Part shown: one piece after another, positions 12,382 to 19,844 of the stretch | Layout: every line of letters begins with the position of its first letter | How positions within the stretch are numbered: the first letter of the stretch is position 1 | Origin: Clostridia bacterium | Lineage (GTDB): Bacteria; Bacillota; Clostridia; Oscillospirales; CAG-272 | Assembly: GCA_017452335.1 (NCBI GenBank) | Contig: JAFTMP010000288.1 | Span: 1 to 29,025 of the forward strand | Direction: 5' to 3' | Length of the DNA: 29,025 nt | Made by a program: the position numbers and the translations under genes | The notes under the pieces: model-generated | What the model was told of the DNA's origin: nothing | Database searches by the model: none | Seen by the model: the letters and a program-made list of their open reading frames with translations, nothing else

Positions 12382-13149
12382 TTACTGAGCAGCTTCTACG
12401 ATCACTGCGAAGTCCTCTGCCTTCAGAGAAGCGCCGCCGATCAGACCGCCGTCGATGTTGTCCATGGAAAGCAGACCAGCCGCATTCTTTGCGTTCATGG
12501 ATCCGCCGTACTGGATGATCATCTGCTTGCCTGCCTGCTTGCCGTACTTAGCAGCAACAACAGAACGGATAATGCCGCAAACCTCATCAGCTTCCTCGTT
12601 GGTAGCGGTCTTGCCGGTACCGATTGCCCATACGGGCTCGTAAGCGATGATCACGTTCTTGAGCTGTTCTTCGCTCACACCCTGCAGAGCCAGCTTGGTC
12701 TGACGGGAAACAACCTCAGAGGTGATGCCGCTTTCTCTTTCGGACAGCAGCTCGCCAACGCATACGATAACGGTCAAGCCTGCTTCCAGAGCTGCCTTTG
12801 CTCTCAGGTTTACGGTTTCGTCGGTTTCGCCGAAGTACTGTCTTCTTTCGGAGTGGCCAACGATGACGTACTGTACGCCGCATTCCTTCAGCATTTCTGC
12901 GGAAATCTCACCGGTGTATGCACCCTTGGGCGCGAAATGCACGTTCTGTGCACCAACCTTGATGATGGTGCCCTTCACTGCCTGTGCAACGGTGGGGATG
13001 TCCACATAGGGAACGCAAACGACTACGTCGCATCCCTTCTTGCCCTTTACCTTTGCATAGATATCGGTGATGAGTTCCTTAGCGGCACTGGGGGTCATGT
13101 TCATCTTCCAGTTGCCTGCGATTACGTTTCTTCTTCTTCTACTGCTCAT
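12382..13149 (-). CDS. tpiA: Triosephosphate isomerase
   Basis: A 255-residue cytosolic TIM-barrel enzyme interconverting dihydroxyacetone phosphate and glyceraldehyde 3-phosphate. The active-site residues are visible: Lys15 in AGNWKMN, His99 in VIVGHSERRQYFGE, Glu171 in IIAYEPVWAIGTGK, and the phosphate loop IQYGGSMNAKN near the C-terminus. Length is normal for the family. The ATG at 13147-13149 follows an AAGGAA ribosome site; a longer in-frame start at 13197 would add residues with no family match. The N-terminus is unusually Arg-rich (SSRRRR). It lies 89 bases behind pgk with a stable hairpin between them, and is most simply read from the pgk promoter. Confidence 0.96.
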   Translation of the reverse strand: MSSRRRRNVIAGNWKMNMTPSAAKELITDIYAKVKGKKGCDVVVCVPYVDIPTVAQAVKGTIIKVGAQNVHFAPKGAYTGEISAEMLKECGVQYVIVGHSERRQYFGETDETVNLRAKAALEAGLTVIVCVGELLSERESGITSEVVSRQTKLALQGVSEEQLKNVIIAYEPVWAIGTGKTATNEEADEVCGIIRSVVAAKYGKQAGKQMIIQYGGSMNAKNAAGLLSMDNIDGGLIGGASLKAEDFAVIVEAAQ

Positions 13150-13183
13150 TGTTGTGTAGTTCCTTTCCTTTATGCAAGATTCA

Positions 13184-13207
13184 GCCTTCGGGCACATGCC
13201 CGAAGGC
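13184..13207 (-). other. Intercistronic hairpin between pgk and tpiA
   Basis: A perfect 10-bp GC-rich stem GCCTTCGGGC with loop ACAT and no T-run after it. It sits in the 89-base gap of a presumed bicistronic message, where it could stabilise the upstream product, mark a processing site, or act as a leaky terminator. Confidence 0.6.
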
Positions 13208-13238
13208 GTGAATTGTTTATACAGTTTTTGCTTTTAAA

Positions 13239-14549
13239 TTATTTGTCGTTGAGTGCTGCGATACCGGGCAGATCAAGACCCTCCAGGAATTCCAGAGAAG
13301 CGCCGCCGCCGGTGGAGATGTGGGTGATTCTGTCTGCAAAGCCGAACTGCTCGCAAGCTGCTGCGGAGTCACCGCCGCCTACGATGGAAACGCAGTCGGA
13401 ATCAGCCAGTGCCTGTGCCAGAGCGATGGTGCCCTGTGCCAGAACGGGGTTCTCGAACACGCCCATAGGACCGTTCCAAACAACGGTCTTTGCGTTTGCG
13501 ATCTCAGCAGCAAAGAGCTCCTTGGTCTTTGCGCCGATGTCCAGACCCATCTTGTCTGCGGGAATAGCGCTGGAGCAAACGGTCTCGGTTGCGATCTCTG
13601 CGTCAATGGGGTTGGGGAATGCGTCTGCAACAACGGTATCCACGGGCAGAAGCAGCTTTACGCCCTTCTCCTCTGCCTTTACCAGCATTTCCTTGCAGTA
13701 TTCCAGCTGTTCGCCCTCGAAGAGAGAGGTACCAATGCCGTAGCCCTTTGCAGCAAGGAAGGTATATGCCATACCGCCGCCGATGATCAGAGTGTCAACC
13801 TTGGTCAGCAGGTTGTTGATAACCTTGAGCTTATCGGAAACCTTCGCACCGCCCAGAATTGCAACGAAGGGTCTCTGGGGATTTTCCAGTGCCTTGCCCA
13901 TTACGCCGATCTCTTTTTCGATCAGGTAGCCGCAAACTGCGGGCAGATAATCAGCCACGCCTGCGGTGGAGGCATGTGCACGGTGTGCAGTACCGAATGC
14001 ATCGTTTACGTAAAGCTCAGCCATGGAAGCCAGTTCCTTTGCAAATTCTGCATCGTTCTTGGTCTCCTCAGCATGGAAACGAACGTTTTCAAGAAGCAGA
14101 ACCTCGCCGCAAGCAAGAGCAGCAGCCTTTGCCTTGGCATCAGCACCTACAACGTCGCTTGCCATCTGTACTTCCTTGCCCAGCAGCTCGGAAATTCTCT
14201 TTGCAACGGGAGCAAGGCTCAGCTTGGTCAGATCCTTCTTTGCCTTTTCAAGCAGTTCAGCAGTAGCAGCAGCCTGTTCTGCCTCGGGCAGAGCCTCTAC
14301 CTTTGCCTTTTCCTTCTTGTTCAACTTCACCTTTTCATTGAGCACGTTGTGGGGCTTGCCCATGTGAGAGCAAAGGATCACAGCCGCGCCGTTATCCAGC
14401 AGATACTTAATAGTGGGCAGTGCACCGACGATTCTCTTGTCGCTGGTGATCACGCCGTCTTTCATAGGAACGTTAAAATCGCAACGAACCAGGCACTTCT
14501 TGCCTTTTACATCAACGTCTTGGATGCTTTTCTTGTTATACATAGACAT
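13239..14549 (-). CDS. pgk: Phosphoglycerate kinase with a charged helical insertion
   Basis: A 436-residue glycolytic kinase transferring phosphate from 1,3-bisphosphoglycerate to ADP. N-domain marks are VRCDFNVPMKDG (substrate-binding Arg22), SHMGKP (61-66) and VLLLENVRFHAEE; the C-domain has VAILGGAKVSDK, IIGGGMAYTF, VVWNGPMGVFE and VSIVGGGDSAAA, the nucleotide and hinge motifs. It is about 40 residues longer than the usual 390-400 because of a Lys/Glu/Ala-rich insertion at about 68-112, after SHMGKP. The start has GAGGTG at 7 bases; the second in-frame ATG at 14543 is less well placed. It is read from a clear promoter and followed by tpiA. The insertion should be a surface helical pair and does not touch recognised catalytic residues. 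Confidence 0.96.
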   Translation of the reverse strand: MSMYNKKSIQDVDVKGKKCLVRCDFNVPMKDGVITSDKRIVGALPTIKYLLDNGAAVILCSHMGKPHNVLNEKVKLNKKEKAKVEALPEAEQAAATAELLEKAKKDLTKLSLAPVAKRISELLGKEVQMASDVVGADAKAKAAALACGEVLLLENVRFHAEETKNDAEFAKELASMAELYVNDAFGTAHRAHASTAGVADYLPAVCGYLIEKEIGVMGKALENPQRPFVAILGGAKVSDKLKVINNLLTKVDTLIIGGGMAYTFLAAKGYGIGTSLFEGEQLEYCKEMLVKAEEKGVKLLLPVDTVVADAFPNPIDAEIATETVCSSAIPADKMGLDIGAKTKELFAAEIANAKTVVWNGPMGVFENPVLAQGTIALAQALADSDCVSIVGGGDSAAACEQFGFADRITHISTGGGASLEFLEGLDLPGIAALNDK

Positions 14550-14603
14550 CTTTATTCACCTCGTATATAAATTTTAGAATAGATAATATGTCTTCCACCC
14601 GAT

Positions 14604-14632
14604 ATGATACCACAAATTCCCTTTAATTACAA
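14604..14632 (-). promoter_or_regulatory. Sigma-A promoter of pgk-tpiA
   Basis: On the minus strand, TTGTAA (14627-14632), a 17-nt spacer, and TATCAT (14604-14609) preceded by TGG (extended -10). The predicted transcript starts about 47 bases before the pgk start codon. Confidence 0.78.
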
Positions 14633-14655
14633 CACTTTTTTTGAAGTTTTCCAAG

Positions 14656-14671
14656 GAAATTTGCAAATTTC
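14656..14671. promoter_or_regulatory. Perfect 16-bp palindrome, possible operator
   Basis: GAAATTTGCAAATTTC lies 24 bp upstream of the pgk -35 box and 72 bp upstream of the mrnC -35 box, between two divergent promoters. The placement fits an activator or repressor site; the protein is unknown, and AT-rich palindromes of this length can arise by chance. Confidence 0.35.
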
Positions 14672-14743
14672 TCTCACTTTTTTCAAAAGCGCTCCTCGCA
14701 AAGCACAGAAAAAACGCCCCATAATGAAATTCCCTTCTGCGCA

Positions 14744-14772
14744 TTGACAAACCGTTCCTGTTTTGTTATAAT
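14744..14772 (+). promoter_or_regulatory. Consensus sigma-A promoter of mrnC-glucokinase
   Basis: A perfect TTGACA (14744-14749), a 17-nt spacer and a perfect TATAAT (14767-14772) with TGT before the -10. One of the strongest promoters in the window by consensus. Confidence 0.92.
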
Positions 14773-14813
14773 AAAAAAAACAACAAGGAAGCTCCACGGA
14801 GCAACAAACAGTT

Positions 14814-15239
14814 ATGGAACATTCGGTAGATCCGGCGCTTTTGCCGGGTGCCGCCCTTGCCTACATGGGAGACGCGGCATTAGAGGTATTGGTGCGCGAA
14901 AGGCTGCTTCTGTTGGGTCACACCAACAGCGGAAAAATGAATAAGCTGGCGCTTTCCTATGTAAAAGCCACCGAGCAAAGCAAGGCGGTGGAGCGCATCT
15001 TGCCCCATTTGACAGAGCAGGAAGAGGAGATCTATAAAAGAGGGCGCAATGCCCATGGCATTTCCGCGCCGAAAAGTGCCCCAACGGGAGAGTATCGGCG
15101 CGCCACAGGCTTTGAGGCGCTGTTTGGATGGCTTTATATGACCCGTCAGCAAGAGCGCATGACCGCTCTTTTTGAGCTTGCATTTCCAAAAGAAACCCAA
15201 TCAATTGTAACCGACCACGATCGGACCAAGGAGGAATGA
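14814..15239 (+). CDS. mrnC: Mini-ribonuclease III
   Basis: A 141-residue double-stranded RNA endonuclease made of an RNase III catalytic domain without the RNA-binding domain. In Firmicutes this enzyme matures 23S rRNA ends. Marks: ALAYMGDAALEVLVRERL with the metal-binding Asp20; the helix GKMNKLALSYVKATEQSKAV; RGRNAHGISAPKSAPTGEYR; and FEALFGWLYM, the second acidic signature. Length matches the family (about 130-145). It begins about 35 bases from a consensus promoter; the nearest ribosome-site-like sequence is CGGAG, 12 bases before the ATG. The glucokinase start codon is only two bases behind its stop, so the two are cotranscribed and probably coupled. Confidence 0.92.
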   Translation: MEHSVDPALLPGAALAYMGDAALEVLVRERLLLLGHTNSGKMNKLALSYVKATEQSKAVERILPHLTEQEEEIYKRGRNAHGISAPKSAPTGEYRRATGFEALFGWLYMTRQQERMTALFELAFPKETQSIVTDHDRTKEE

Positions 15240-15241
15240 AT

Positions 15242-16243
15242 ATGTACAGAATCGGTATTGACTTTGGCGGAACCAACATTGCCGTGGGCATTGTAAATGA
15301 AAAGCTGGAGGTGCTCTACAAGTCCTCCCTGCCCACCAAAAAGGACGAGCGCTCGGTGGACGAGATGGTGGAGGATATGGCAACGCTGTGTCTGAAAATG
15401 GTGGACAAGACCGGCATCACGCTGGACAAAGTCTCTTCCATCGGTATTGCCAGCCCGGGCGTGGTCAATTCCAAGATCGGCGTGGTGGAATACTATTGCG
15501 GCATGAACATGGTCCATTACCCCATGGCGGCAATTCTCTCCGAAAAGCTGGGCGGTTTTGCACCCATTTACATGGAAAATGACGCCAACGCGGCGGCACT
15601 GGGCGAGGTGCTGGCGGGTGCGGCAAGGGGTGCTGACAATGCGCTGATGATCACCCTTGGTACAGGTGTGGGCGGCGGCATCGTTATTGACGGCAAGATC
15701 TACGACGGCTTCAATTTTGCCGCGGCGGAGCTGGGACACACCGTTATTGAAAAGGACGGCGTACCCTGTAACTGCGGCAGACGCGGCTGCTGGGAAAAAT
15801 ATTCCTCTGCTACAGGCCTTATCCGCATGACTAAAGAGGAAATGGAAAAATGCCCCGACTCAGAGATGTGGAAGATCGCCCCCACCCTTGAGGAGGTGGA
15901 CGGCAAGACCTCTTATGACGCGGCAAAGGCAGGAGACGAGGCGGCAAAGAGAGTGGTTGCCAAATATCAAGACTACCTTGCCACAGGACTTGCCAACATG
16001 GTAAACATCTTCCAGCCCGAGGTGTTATGTATCGGCGGCGGCGTTTGCGGACAGGGCGACAATCTGCTCATTCCCGTAAACGAGCAGGTGATGAAGGAGC
16101 AGTATGCCCGTACCAGCAAAAACAAGACCAAGCTGGTCATTGCCACCCTGGGCAACAACGCAGGCATTGTTGGCGCCGCGGCACTGGGGATGTCACTAAA
16201 CGAAGAGACCGATAAAGAGACTGACGAACAAACCGCAGAATAA
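15242..16243 (+). CDS. glcK: ROK-family glucokinase
   Basis: A 333-residue cytosolic sugar kinase phosphorylating glucose at O6 with ATP. The phosphate loop is IGIDFGGTN (4-12); ENDANAAALGE contains catalytic Asp114; LGTGVGGGIVIDGKI (139-153) is the second phosphate motif; AELGH (His166) with CNCGRRGCWE (Cys176, 178, 183) is the ROK zinc site. The enzyme is complete. The ATG at 15242 is chosen because AAGGAGG lies 7 bases upstream; the ATG at 15236 is too close to it. It follows Mini-RNase III directly. Together with pgk and tpiA across the divergent promoters this gives a small glycolytic neighbourhood. The ROK family also has repressors, but those carry an N-terminal HTH that is absent here. 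Exact sugar preference is inferred. Confidence 0.92.
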   Translation: MYRIGIDFGGTNIAVGIVNEKLEVLYKSSLPTKKDERSVDEMVEDMATLCLKMVDKTGITLDKVSSIGIASPGVVNSKIGVVEYYCGMNMVHYPMAAILSEKLGGFAPIYMENDANAAALGEVLAGAARGADNALMITLGTGVGGGIVIDGKIYDGFNFAAAELGHTVIEKDGVPCNCGRRGCWEKYSSATGLIRMTKEEMEKCPDSEMWKIAPTLEEVDGKTSYDAAKAGDEAAKRVVAKYQDYLATGLANMVNIFQPEVLCIGGGVCGQGDNLLIPVNEQVMKEQYARTSKNKTKLVIATLGNNAGIVGAAALGMSLNEETDKETDEQTAE

Positions 16244-16266
16244 TTCCTTTTTATAAAAGCATTATC

Positions 16267-16298
16267 AAAACGGCAAACGCGCACGCGTTTGCCGTTTT
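16267..16298. terminator. Strong bidirectional terminator, glucokinase / rsmB
   Basis: A perfect 15-bp inverted repeat AAAACGGCAAACGCG around a 2-nt centre (effectively a 13-14 bp stem), between convergent genes ending at 16243 and 16320. The AAAA/TTTT ends of the stem supply the U-tract on both strands. Confidence 0.88.
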
Positions 16299-16319
16299 CT
16301 TTACACATATCAATTGAGA

Positions 16320-17630
16320 TCAATCCTTTTTGCGCATTGCCGAGATGAAAAAGCCGTCGGTGCCATGGATATCGGGGAAAAGGGTCAGATGGGAAGCATC
16401 CTGCGCGCCGGGAATACCCAGCGGTGCCTCTTCAAATTCGGGGTGGTGGGAAAGGAAGTCAAAATATCGCTCTTCATTCTCTCTTTTCAAAAGGGTGCAG
16501 GTGGAATAGATCAGTCTGCCGCCCTTTTTCAGATAGTTACAAGCATTTTCAAGAATTGCCTGCTGGATCTCGGGCAAACGCTCGGTCTGCGTCATTTCCT
16601 TATAGCGCAGTTCGGGTTTTTTGGAAAGCACGCCCAGCCCCGAGCAGGGTGCGTCCAACAAGAGCACATCTGCCTTGCCAATTAAATCTTCCCTGCACTT
16701 GGAGGCATCTGCCGCCTCTGCACGGATGATGCTTAATCCCATGCGCTGTGCCCCCGTGCGGATGAGCGACAGCTTGTTTTCATGCAGGTCAAAGGAGAGC
16801 ACCCCTCCTTCGTTTTCCATGGCGATCGCCGCGCCGAAGCTCTTGCCGCCGGGGCAGGCACAGCAGTCGATCACCGTCATCCCCGGCTTTGCCTGCAAAG
16901 CCTGCACGCAAAGCTGAGAGGCTTCGTCCTGCACGAAGCAAAGACCTTCTTCAAGCTCCGTAAGCTTTGATACAGGGGCATTTACCCGCACCCCATAAGG
17001 CGCAAGGGCGCAAGGGGCGTAGTCAATTCCTCGCGCCTGCAGTCCTGCCAAAAAATCCTCCACCGTGCTCTTCACGGTATTGATGCGCAGGGTGGTGGCA
17101 GGGGTCTTATTCATGGCTTCAAAAAGGGTTTCACAGCGCGCAAGCCCGTATTGCTCCAAAAACAGGGCACAAATGGAGGGCGAAACGCTGTAAAACACCG
17201 ATAAGTATAAAACAGGATCCTTGCTCTTATCGGGAAAGGAAAGCGCCTGTTTTTCTCTTGTCAAGCGGCGAAGCAGAGCGTTTACAAAGGCGTGTGCCCC
17301 CTTATAATAGCGCTTGCATAGCTCCACCCCTTCATTGACCGCCGCCGAATCGGGGATGCGGTCAGCATATAAGATCTGATAAGCGGAAAGTCTTAAGAGA
17401 TTTTTCACCCCGGGATCGGTCTTTTCAAAGGGCTTTTCGGTAAGACCCGAAAGCAGATAATCTAAGGTGATCTTGCGCTCGATGGTGCCGTAGACCAGTC
17501 TTGTGTACAGCGCCCGATCCTTTTCGGATAGCTCCCCGCCCTTTAAGATCAGATCCGCCTCCAAATTGGAATAGCGTCCTTCCTTTTCAATGCGGCAAAG
17601 GGACTTGAGCGCCGCTTCTCTTGCCGTCAT
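16320..17630 (-). CDS. rsmB: 16S rRNA (cytosine-967 C5)-methyltransferase
   Basis: A 436-residue RNA methyltransferase. Residues 1-130 are a NusB-like RNA-binding domain (TAREAALKSLCRIEKEG at the start, GAHAFVNALLRRL near 111-123). The SAM-binding Rossmann domain follows: VIDCCACPGGKSFG (motif I, 253-266), LLLDAPCSGLGVLSKKPEL (motif IV, Cys329) and LIYSTCTL (motif VI, catalytic Cys378). Both cysteines of the NOL1/NOP2/Sun mechanism are present. Its ATG overlaps the stop of the upstream protease gene (ATGA), so translation is coupled. It is the last gene of the long minus-strand housekeeping operon and ends just before the shared terminator at 16267-16298. Confidence 0.94.
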   Translation of the reverse strand: MTAREAALKSLCRIEKEGRYSNLEADLILKGGELSEKDRALYTRLVYGTIERKITLDYLLSGLTEKPFEKTDPGVKNLLRLSAYQILYADRIPDSAAVNEGVELCKRYYKGAHAFVNALLRRLTREKQALSFPDKSKDPVLYLSVFYSVSPSICALFLEQYGLARCETLFEAMNKTPATTLRINTVKSTVEDFLAGLQARGIDYAPCALAPYGVRVNAPVSKLTELEEGLCFVQDEASQLCVQALQAKPGMTVIDCCACPGGKSFGAAIAMENEGGVLSFDLHENKLSLIRTGAQRMGLSIIRAEAADASKCREDLIGKADVLLLDAPCSGLGVLSKKPELRYKEMTQTERLPEIQQAILENACNYLKKGGRLIYSTCTLLKRENEERYFDFLSHHPEFEEAPLGIPGAQDASHLTLFPDIHGTDGFFISAMRKKD

Positions 17631-18319
17631 CTTCTGCGTCCTCTCTCGCCGCCCGAAACGATGGCAAGCAGGCGAAGAAGCTGAAAGAGAGCATTCACAA
17701 ACGCCGCCACATAGGTCATTGCCGCGGCAGTGAGTACCTTTTTCACGCCCTGCAGCTCCTCTTCATCCAAAATACCGCCCTTTAAGACCGCAACGGCACG
17801 GGAACTGGCGTTAAACTCCACAGGCAGTGTGACAAGCTGGAAAAATACCACCACCAAAAAGAAGCCGATACCGATATAGGCAATTTCGGGAATGGCAAAG
17901 AGCATACCCACCAGCACGATGAGGATGGAAAAGGTGGAGCTGAAATTGGTGGTCTTCACCAGTGCCCCCCGCAGCTTCATGGGGGCATAGCTTTCGGCAT
18001 ACTGAATGGCGTGTCCGCATTCGTGGGCGGCAACGCCGATCGCCGCCACGGAATTGCTCTCATAAACTGCCTTCGACAGCCTTAACACATTGGCACGGGG
18101 GTCAAAATGGTCAGAAAGCTCCCCGCCGATCATCTCGATCTGCACATGATAAAGCCCAGCACCGTCAAGAATTTTGCGGGCGGCTAAGTAGCCCGTCAAG
18201 CCCGAGGCGCTTCTGATCTTTGCATATTTGGAATAGGTGGACTGCATCATTGCTTGGGCAATCAAGCCCAAAAGCAGTCCGGGAAGTAAAATAATCAGTG
18301 TGGGATCATACCAAAACAT
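17627..18319 (-). CDS. YugP-type membrane zinc metallopeptidase
   Basis: A 230-residue membrane protease of the Zn_peptidase_2 (YugP) family. An N-terminal membrane helix (about 7-25) precedes YSKYAKIRSASGLTGYLAAR and HFDPRANVLRLS. The zinc motif is VAAHECGHAIQYAE, with HECGH at 99-103 giving two His ligands and catalytic Glu100. Two further membrane segments lie near 130-165 and a last hydrophobic stretch near 195-218. The ribosome site GGAAGGG precedes the start. It sits between fmt (41-base gap) and rsmB (4-base overlap), a recurrent order in Clostridia. Substrates of this family are not established; a membrane quality-control role is only a guess. Confidence 0.88.
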   Translation of the reverse strand: MFWYDPTLIILLPGLLLGLIAQAMMQSTYSKYAKIRSASGLTGYLAARKILDGAGLYHVQIEMIGGELSDHFDPRANVLRLSKAVYESNSVAAIGVAAHECGHAIQYAESYAPMKLRGALVKTTNFSSTFSILIVLVGMLFAIPEIAYIGIGFFLVVVFFQLVTLPVEFNASSRAVAVLKGGILDEEELQGVKKVLTAAAMTYVAAFVNALFQLLRLLAIVSGGERGRRR

Positions 18320-18360
18320 TGTGATACCCTTCCTTTCTCTTGCCCGCAGGCAAAAGCGCT

Positions 18361-19293
18361 TTAGCCGAGCACTTCTCCTTCAAGAACGCCTCTGCCTCTT
18401 GCAAAATCTGCAGCAGGCATGGCTTTTTTTCCTTCGGGACGAAGCATCTCTATTCTTAAAATGCCCGCACCGCAGGCAATATATACGCCGTCATTTTTGC
18501 AGGCAAGCACCGTGCCCGGATGCGCCGCGCACCCGACCTCCTTCACGATGGCGCTCTTAATGATCTTTAAATTCTTTCCTCTGTGCATGGTAAATGCCAG
18601 GGGGATGGGGGAAAGACCTCTGATGCGGTTGTGCACCTGCCTTGCGCTTTCCTCAAAATGCAGTAGACAATCTTCCTTTAAGATCTTTGCCGCATAGGTT
18701 GCCCTCTCATCATCCTGGGGGATGGGGCAAAGCGCACCCGTTTCTGCCTTATGAAGGGTGCTTACCAGCAGCTCTGCGCCGTTTTCGGCAAGGGTGTCGT
18801 GCACCCATTCAAAATCGGCATCATCAAAAAGGGGCGTTTCCCATTTTTCAAGCATATCGCCGGTGTCCAGCCCCTCGCCCATATACATGGTGGTCACACC
18901 AATGGTCTTTTGCCCGTCGATCACCATTCTCTGCATGGGCGCGGCACCTCTGTAAAGAGGGAGAAGCGAGCCGTGCAGGTTGATACAACCCAGTTTTGGA
19001 TAGTTTAAAATATAGGGGGGCAGAATTTTCCCGTAAGCAACCACCAAAATGATCTCGGGATCAAGCTCTTTCAAAGTCTCTAAAAACGCCTCATTTTTCA
19101 GCGTTTCGGGCTGATAAACGGGCAAGCCCAGCTCTATTGCCGCCTTTTTCACCGCCGAGGGTGTTAAGGTCATGTGTCTGCCCTGGGGCTTATCGGGCTG
19201 GGTGACCACGCTGATCTGCAAGCCTTCTTCCCTGCAAAGACGTCTTAAGCTTATCGCCGCAAAATCGGGCGTTCCCATAAATACTACTCTCAT
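18361..19293 (-). CDS. fmt: Methionyl-tRNA formyltransferase
   Basis: A 310-residue enzyme that formylates initiator Met-tRNA with 10-formyltetrahydrofolate. The N-terminus MRVVFMGTPDFAAISLRRL is typical. The catalytic site is INLHGSLLPLYRGAAP (Asn105, His107) with GLDTGDML (Asp143), matching Asn-His-Asp of the family. The C-terminal OB-like tRNA-binding domain spans about 205-310 (VHNRIRGLSPIPLAFT). Length is normal (about 310-315). Its partner, peptide deformylase, lies directly upstream, which is the standard def-fmt pairing for adding and removing the formyl group. The ribosome site is modest (AGGT). No anomalies seen. Confidence 0.95.
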   Translation of the reverse strand: MRVVFMGTPDFAAISLRRLCREEGLQISVVTQPDKPQGRHMTLTPSAVKKAAIELGLPVYQPETLKNEAFLETLKELDPEIILVVAYGKILPPYILNYPKLGCINLHGSLLPLYRGAAPMQRMVIDGQKTIGVTTMYMGEGLDTGDMLEKWETPLFDDADFEWVHDTLAENGAELLVSTLHKAETGALCPIPQDDERATYAAKILKEDCLLHFEESARQVHNRIRGLSPIPLAFTMHRGKNLKIIKSAIVKEVGCAAHPGTVLACKNDGVYIACGAGILRIEMLRPEGKKAMPAADFARGRGVLEGEVLG

Positions 19294-19332
19294 TGTATAC
19301 CTGCCTTTTTAACTCGATATCAAAACTACCCT

Positions 19333-19815
19333 TTATTCGGAAAAATATTCCTCAATTTCCTCTCTTGTGAGCATGTGGGGAGAATTATCCTTAAAGAGCA
19401 CCCCGTCCAGGTGATCCAGCTCGTGGCAAAATGCTCTTGCAAGAAGCCCCTCGCCGGTATAGCGCACTGTTTCACCCTTGCGATTCAGCGCTTCCACGGT
19501 CACCTTCATGGGGCGCTTGGTATAGCCCCACTGTCCGGGCAGAGAAAGGCATCCTTCCACCTCGCACTGCTCTCCCTCGCTTTCCACGATCTTAGGGTTG
19601 ATCAGCTCATAAAGCTGTCCCGGCTCGGTTTCCACCAGCACCACCCGACGCAGTACCCCCACCTGGGGTGCGGCAAGTCCCGCGCCGTTTGCCTTATGCA
19701 GGGTATCTGCCATGTCGTCAAGGAGCGTTAAAATTCTGGGGGTAATCTCGCTGACCTCTCTGCACTTTTTGCGCAGGGTTTCGTTGGTATCGTCAATAAT
19801 CTGAAGAATTGCCAT
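19333..19815 (-). CDS. def: Peptide deformylase
   Basis: A 160-residue metalloenzyme that removes the formyl group from new proteins. Three motifs are intact: GAGLAAPQVGV (motif 1, 45-54), EGCLSLPG (motif 2, metal ligand Cys89) and HELDHLDG (motif 3, His131, Glu132, His135). The substitution EGCLSLP and the short length point to a type 1/3-like bacterial enzyme without the type 2 insertions. The ribosome site AAGGAA is well placed. It lies between priA and fmt, 29 and 39 bases away respectively, consistent with one operon. Confidence 0.96.
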   Translation of the reverse strand: MAILQIIDDTNETLRKKCREVSEITPRILTLLDDMADTLHKANGAGLAAPQVGVLRRVVLVETEPGQLYELINPKIVESEGEQCEVEGCLSLPGQWGYTKRPMKVTVEALNRKGETVRYTGEGLLARAFCHELDHLDGVLFKDNSPHMLTREEIEEYFSE

Positions 19816-19844
19816 GTTCGTTCCTTCTTTCTATCACGTTTCGT

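Noticed and set aside
13320..14570. 416-codon plus-strand open frame
   Set aside because: Antisense shadow of the phosphoglycerate kinase gene, created by its codon bias; the translation has Cys/Leu-rich low-complexity character.
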